Shown: positions 5,362 through 5,935 of the stretch, piece by piece
How positions within the stretch are numbered: the first letter of the stretch is position 1
How the letters are laid out: each line of letters begins with the position of its first letter
Assembly (NCBI GenBank): GCA_017462425.1
Contig: JAFTRD010000114.1
Location: 1 to 5,935, forward strand
Length of the DNA stretch: 5,935 nucleotides
Source: Clostridia bacterium
GTDB lineage: Bacteria; Bacillota_A; Clostridia; Christensenellales; Borkfalkiaceae
Direction of reading: 5' to 3'
The notes under the pieces: generated by a model
Databases searched by the model: none
Told to the model about the DNA's origin: nothing
Seen by the model: the letters and a program-made list of their open reading frames with translations, nothing else
Program-made: the position numbers and the translations under genes

Positions 5362-5367
5362 TATAAT
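5362..5367 (+). promoter_or_regulatory. Possible -10 element of mazF
   Basis: A perfect TATAAT lies 43 bases before the mazF ATG, but no acceptable -35 is found at 15-19 bp. A second candidate, TATAAA (5306-5311), also lacks a good -35. The mazF promoter is therefore unresolved; it may be weak or need an activator. Confidence 0.35.
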
Positions 5368-5409
5368 AAAGAGAGGGCGCATTGCAAAAGAAGAAAGAGG
5401 CCAACTGTT

Positions 5410-5760
5410 ATGAACGTAAAAAGAGGAGAACTGTATTACGCCGATTTATCTCCCGTGGTAGGCAGTGAGCAGGGCGGAGTGCGTCCCGTGCTGGTCGTGC
5501 AAAACGACGTAGGCAACCGCTATTCTCCCACGGTAATCGCAGCGGCGGTTACCAGTAAAATGAACAAGGCAAAGTTGCCTACGCACATAGAGCTTCCGTC
5601 CTCCTTCGGGCTCGCCAAGGACAGCGTTATTTTACTGGAGCAAATCCGCACCATTGATAAAAGGCGTTTAAAGGAACGTATCGGTGAGCTTCCCGAGGAT
5701 ACGATGAGCCTTGTCAATAAGGCAATTTTAATTTCGCTGGGGTTTATCACCGCACAGTAA
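5410..5760 (+). CDS. mazF: MazF/NdoA (EndoA) endoribonuclease toxin
   Basis: Sequence-specific mRNA interferase of the MazF/PemK family, 116 residues, the same length as B. subtilis NdoA and very similar to it ([16 protein letters not shown] at 3-18; AKLPTHIEL at 54-62; [13 protein letters not shown] at 72-84). Catalytic Arg25 and Thr48 (numbering as in B. subtilis) are both present, so the enzyme looks active. The B. subtilis enzyme cuts single-stranded RNA at UACAU; the same specificity here is inferred. The ATG at 5410 follows AAAGAGG (5394-5400) with a 9-nt spacer. In Bacillus the antitoxin gene ndoAI lies directly upstream. Here only about 200 bases separate mazF from the divergent membrane-protein gene, and no ribbon-helix-helix antitoxin is encoded there. 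The antitoxin may be elsewhere or of a new kind. Confidence 0.96.
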   Translation: MNVKRGELYYADLSPVVGSEQGGVRPVLVVQNDVGNRYSPTVIAAAVTSKMNKAKLPTHIELPSSFGLAKDSVILLEQIRTIDKRRLKERIGELPEDTMSLVNKAILISLGFITAQ

Positions 5761-5762
5761 CC

Positions 5763-5797
5763 AAAAAATCCGCTCGGAAAATCGAACGGATTTTTTT
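5763..5797. terminator. Bidirectional intrinsic terminator between convergent mazF and pgi
   Basis: AAAATCCG (5765-5772) pairs with CGGATTTT (5787-5794), and TCG (5774-5776) with CGA (5783-5785), separated by one C/A mismatch, around the loop GAAAAT. Seven Ts follow on the plus strand (5791-5797), and six As (5763-5768) supply the T run for the minus strand. It begins 3 bases after the mazF stop and lies just beyond the pgi stop, so it serves both genes. Confidence 0.9.
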
Positions 5798-5810
5798 ATT
5801 TTACGGTTTT

Positions 5811-5935
5811 TTAAGCCATATATTTTTCATTCGAGGTGGGGGCGGCCTCAATTTCCGCCTTCTTCTCGTCGTAACCCTTCTTGCCCAGCAGCGCAAAGGT
5901 TGCAATCTTGCCGTTTTCCACGCCGGGCTGGTTGA
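5811..5935 (-). CDS. pgi: Glucose-6-phosphate isomerase, C-terminal 40 residues only
   Basis: The minus strand is open from the window edge to TAA (5813-5811). The visible end includes NQPGVENGK, FALLGKKGYDEKKAEIEA and finishes with NEKYMA. NQPGVE followed some residues later by FALLGK and a Gly-aromatic pair is characteristic of the Firmicutes-type Pgi C-terminus, as I remember it. Pgi interconverts glucose-6-phosphate and fructose-6-phosphate in glycolysis. More than 400 residues lie outside the window, so intactness cannot be judged. It is convergent with mazF and shares the terminator. Confidence 0.82.
   Translation of the reverse strand, partial: NQPGVENGKIATFALLGKKGYDEKKAEIEAAPTSNEKYMA

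Noticed and set aside
5520..5750. Minus-strand open frame opposite mazF, considered as an antisense antitoxin
   Set aside because: No ribosome site or promoter, and no antitoxin fold features. It is a shadow of the highly conserved mazF frame.
1..5935. tRNA genes, CRISPR array, insertion sequences or phage attachment sites
   Set aside because: No cloverleaf sequence, regularly spaced repeats, transposase motifs or flanking direct repeats were found on reading both strands.

Overview
The window carries seven genes: five complete and two cut by the window ends. The sequence style points to a Bacillota (Firmicutes) genome, most likely a clostridial lineage of moderate GC. The reasons are strong Shine-Dalgarno sites (GGAGG-like), sigma-A type promoters with 17-bp spacers, U-rich intrinsic terminators, a MazF/NdoA toxin close to that of Bacillus, a Firmicutes-type Pgi C-terminus, and two riboswitches of the yybP-ykoY (manganese) class. 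I cannot name a genus.

Left third (1-2440, all minus strand): a metal-ion homeostasis block. In transcription order it runs mntP (Mn2+ exporter, 1586-2209), a small DtxR/MntR-family metalloregulator (1137-1514), and a Na+/Ca2+-exchanger-family antiporter (940 to beyond position 1). Each gene has its own promoter with a good -35, a 17-bp spacer and a TGG-extended -10. The two transporter genes are each preceded by a yybP-ykoY aptamer. In each, the 3' P1 strand is also the 5' arm of an intrinsic terminator, the usual layout for switching on at high Mn2+. There is no obvious terminator between the genes, so read-through transcripts would also pass through the second riboswitch. The simplest reading is that all three genes respond to excess Mn2+ and that the exchanger homologue exports Mn2+ (or Mn2+ as well as Ca2+).

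Middle (2426-3705, plus strand): an RlmI-family 23S rRNA m5C methyltransferase (PUA plus Rossmann-fold MTase), transcribed divergently from mntP. Its promoter overlaps the mntP promoter. A strong hairpin terminator ends it and separates it from the convergent genes.

Right-centre (3715-5277, minus strand): a two-gene operon. The first gene encodes an unrecognised 397-residue protein with two membrane helices and a large external domain, a topology like Wzz polysaccharide co-polymerases. The second encodes a 95-residue Dabb-domain (stress-responsive alpha/beta barrel) protein.

Right end (5278-5935): a MazF/NdoA endoribonuclease on the plus strand with no recognisable antitoxin gene next to it, a shared terminator, and the last 40 codons of pgi (glucose-6-phosphate isomerase) on the minus strand. 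No tRNA, rRNA, CRISPR array, insertion sequence or prophage signature was seen.
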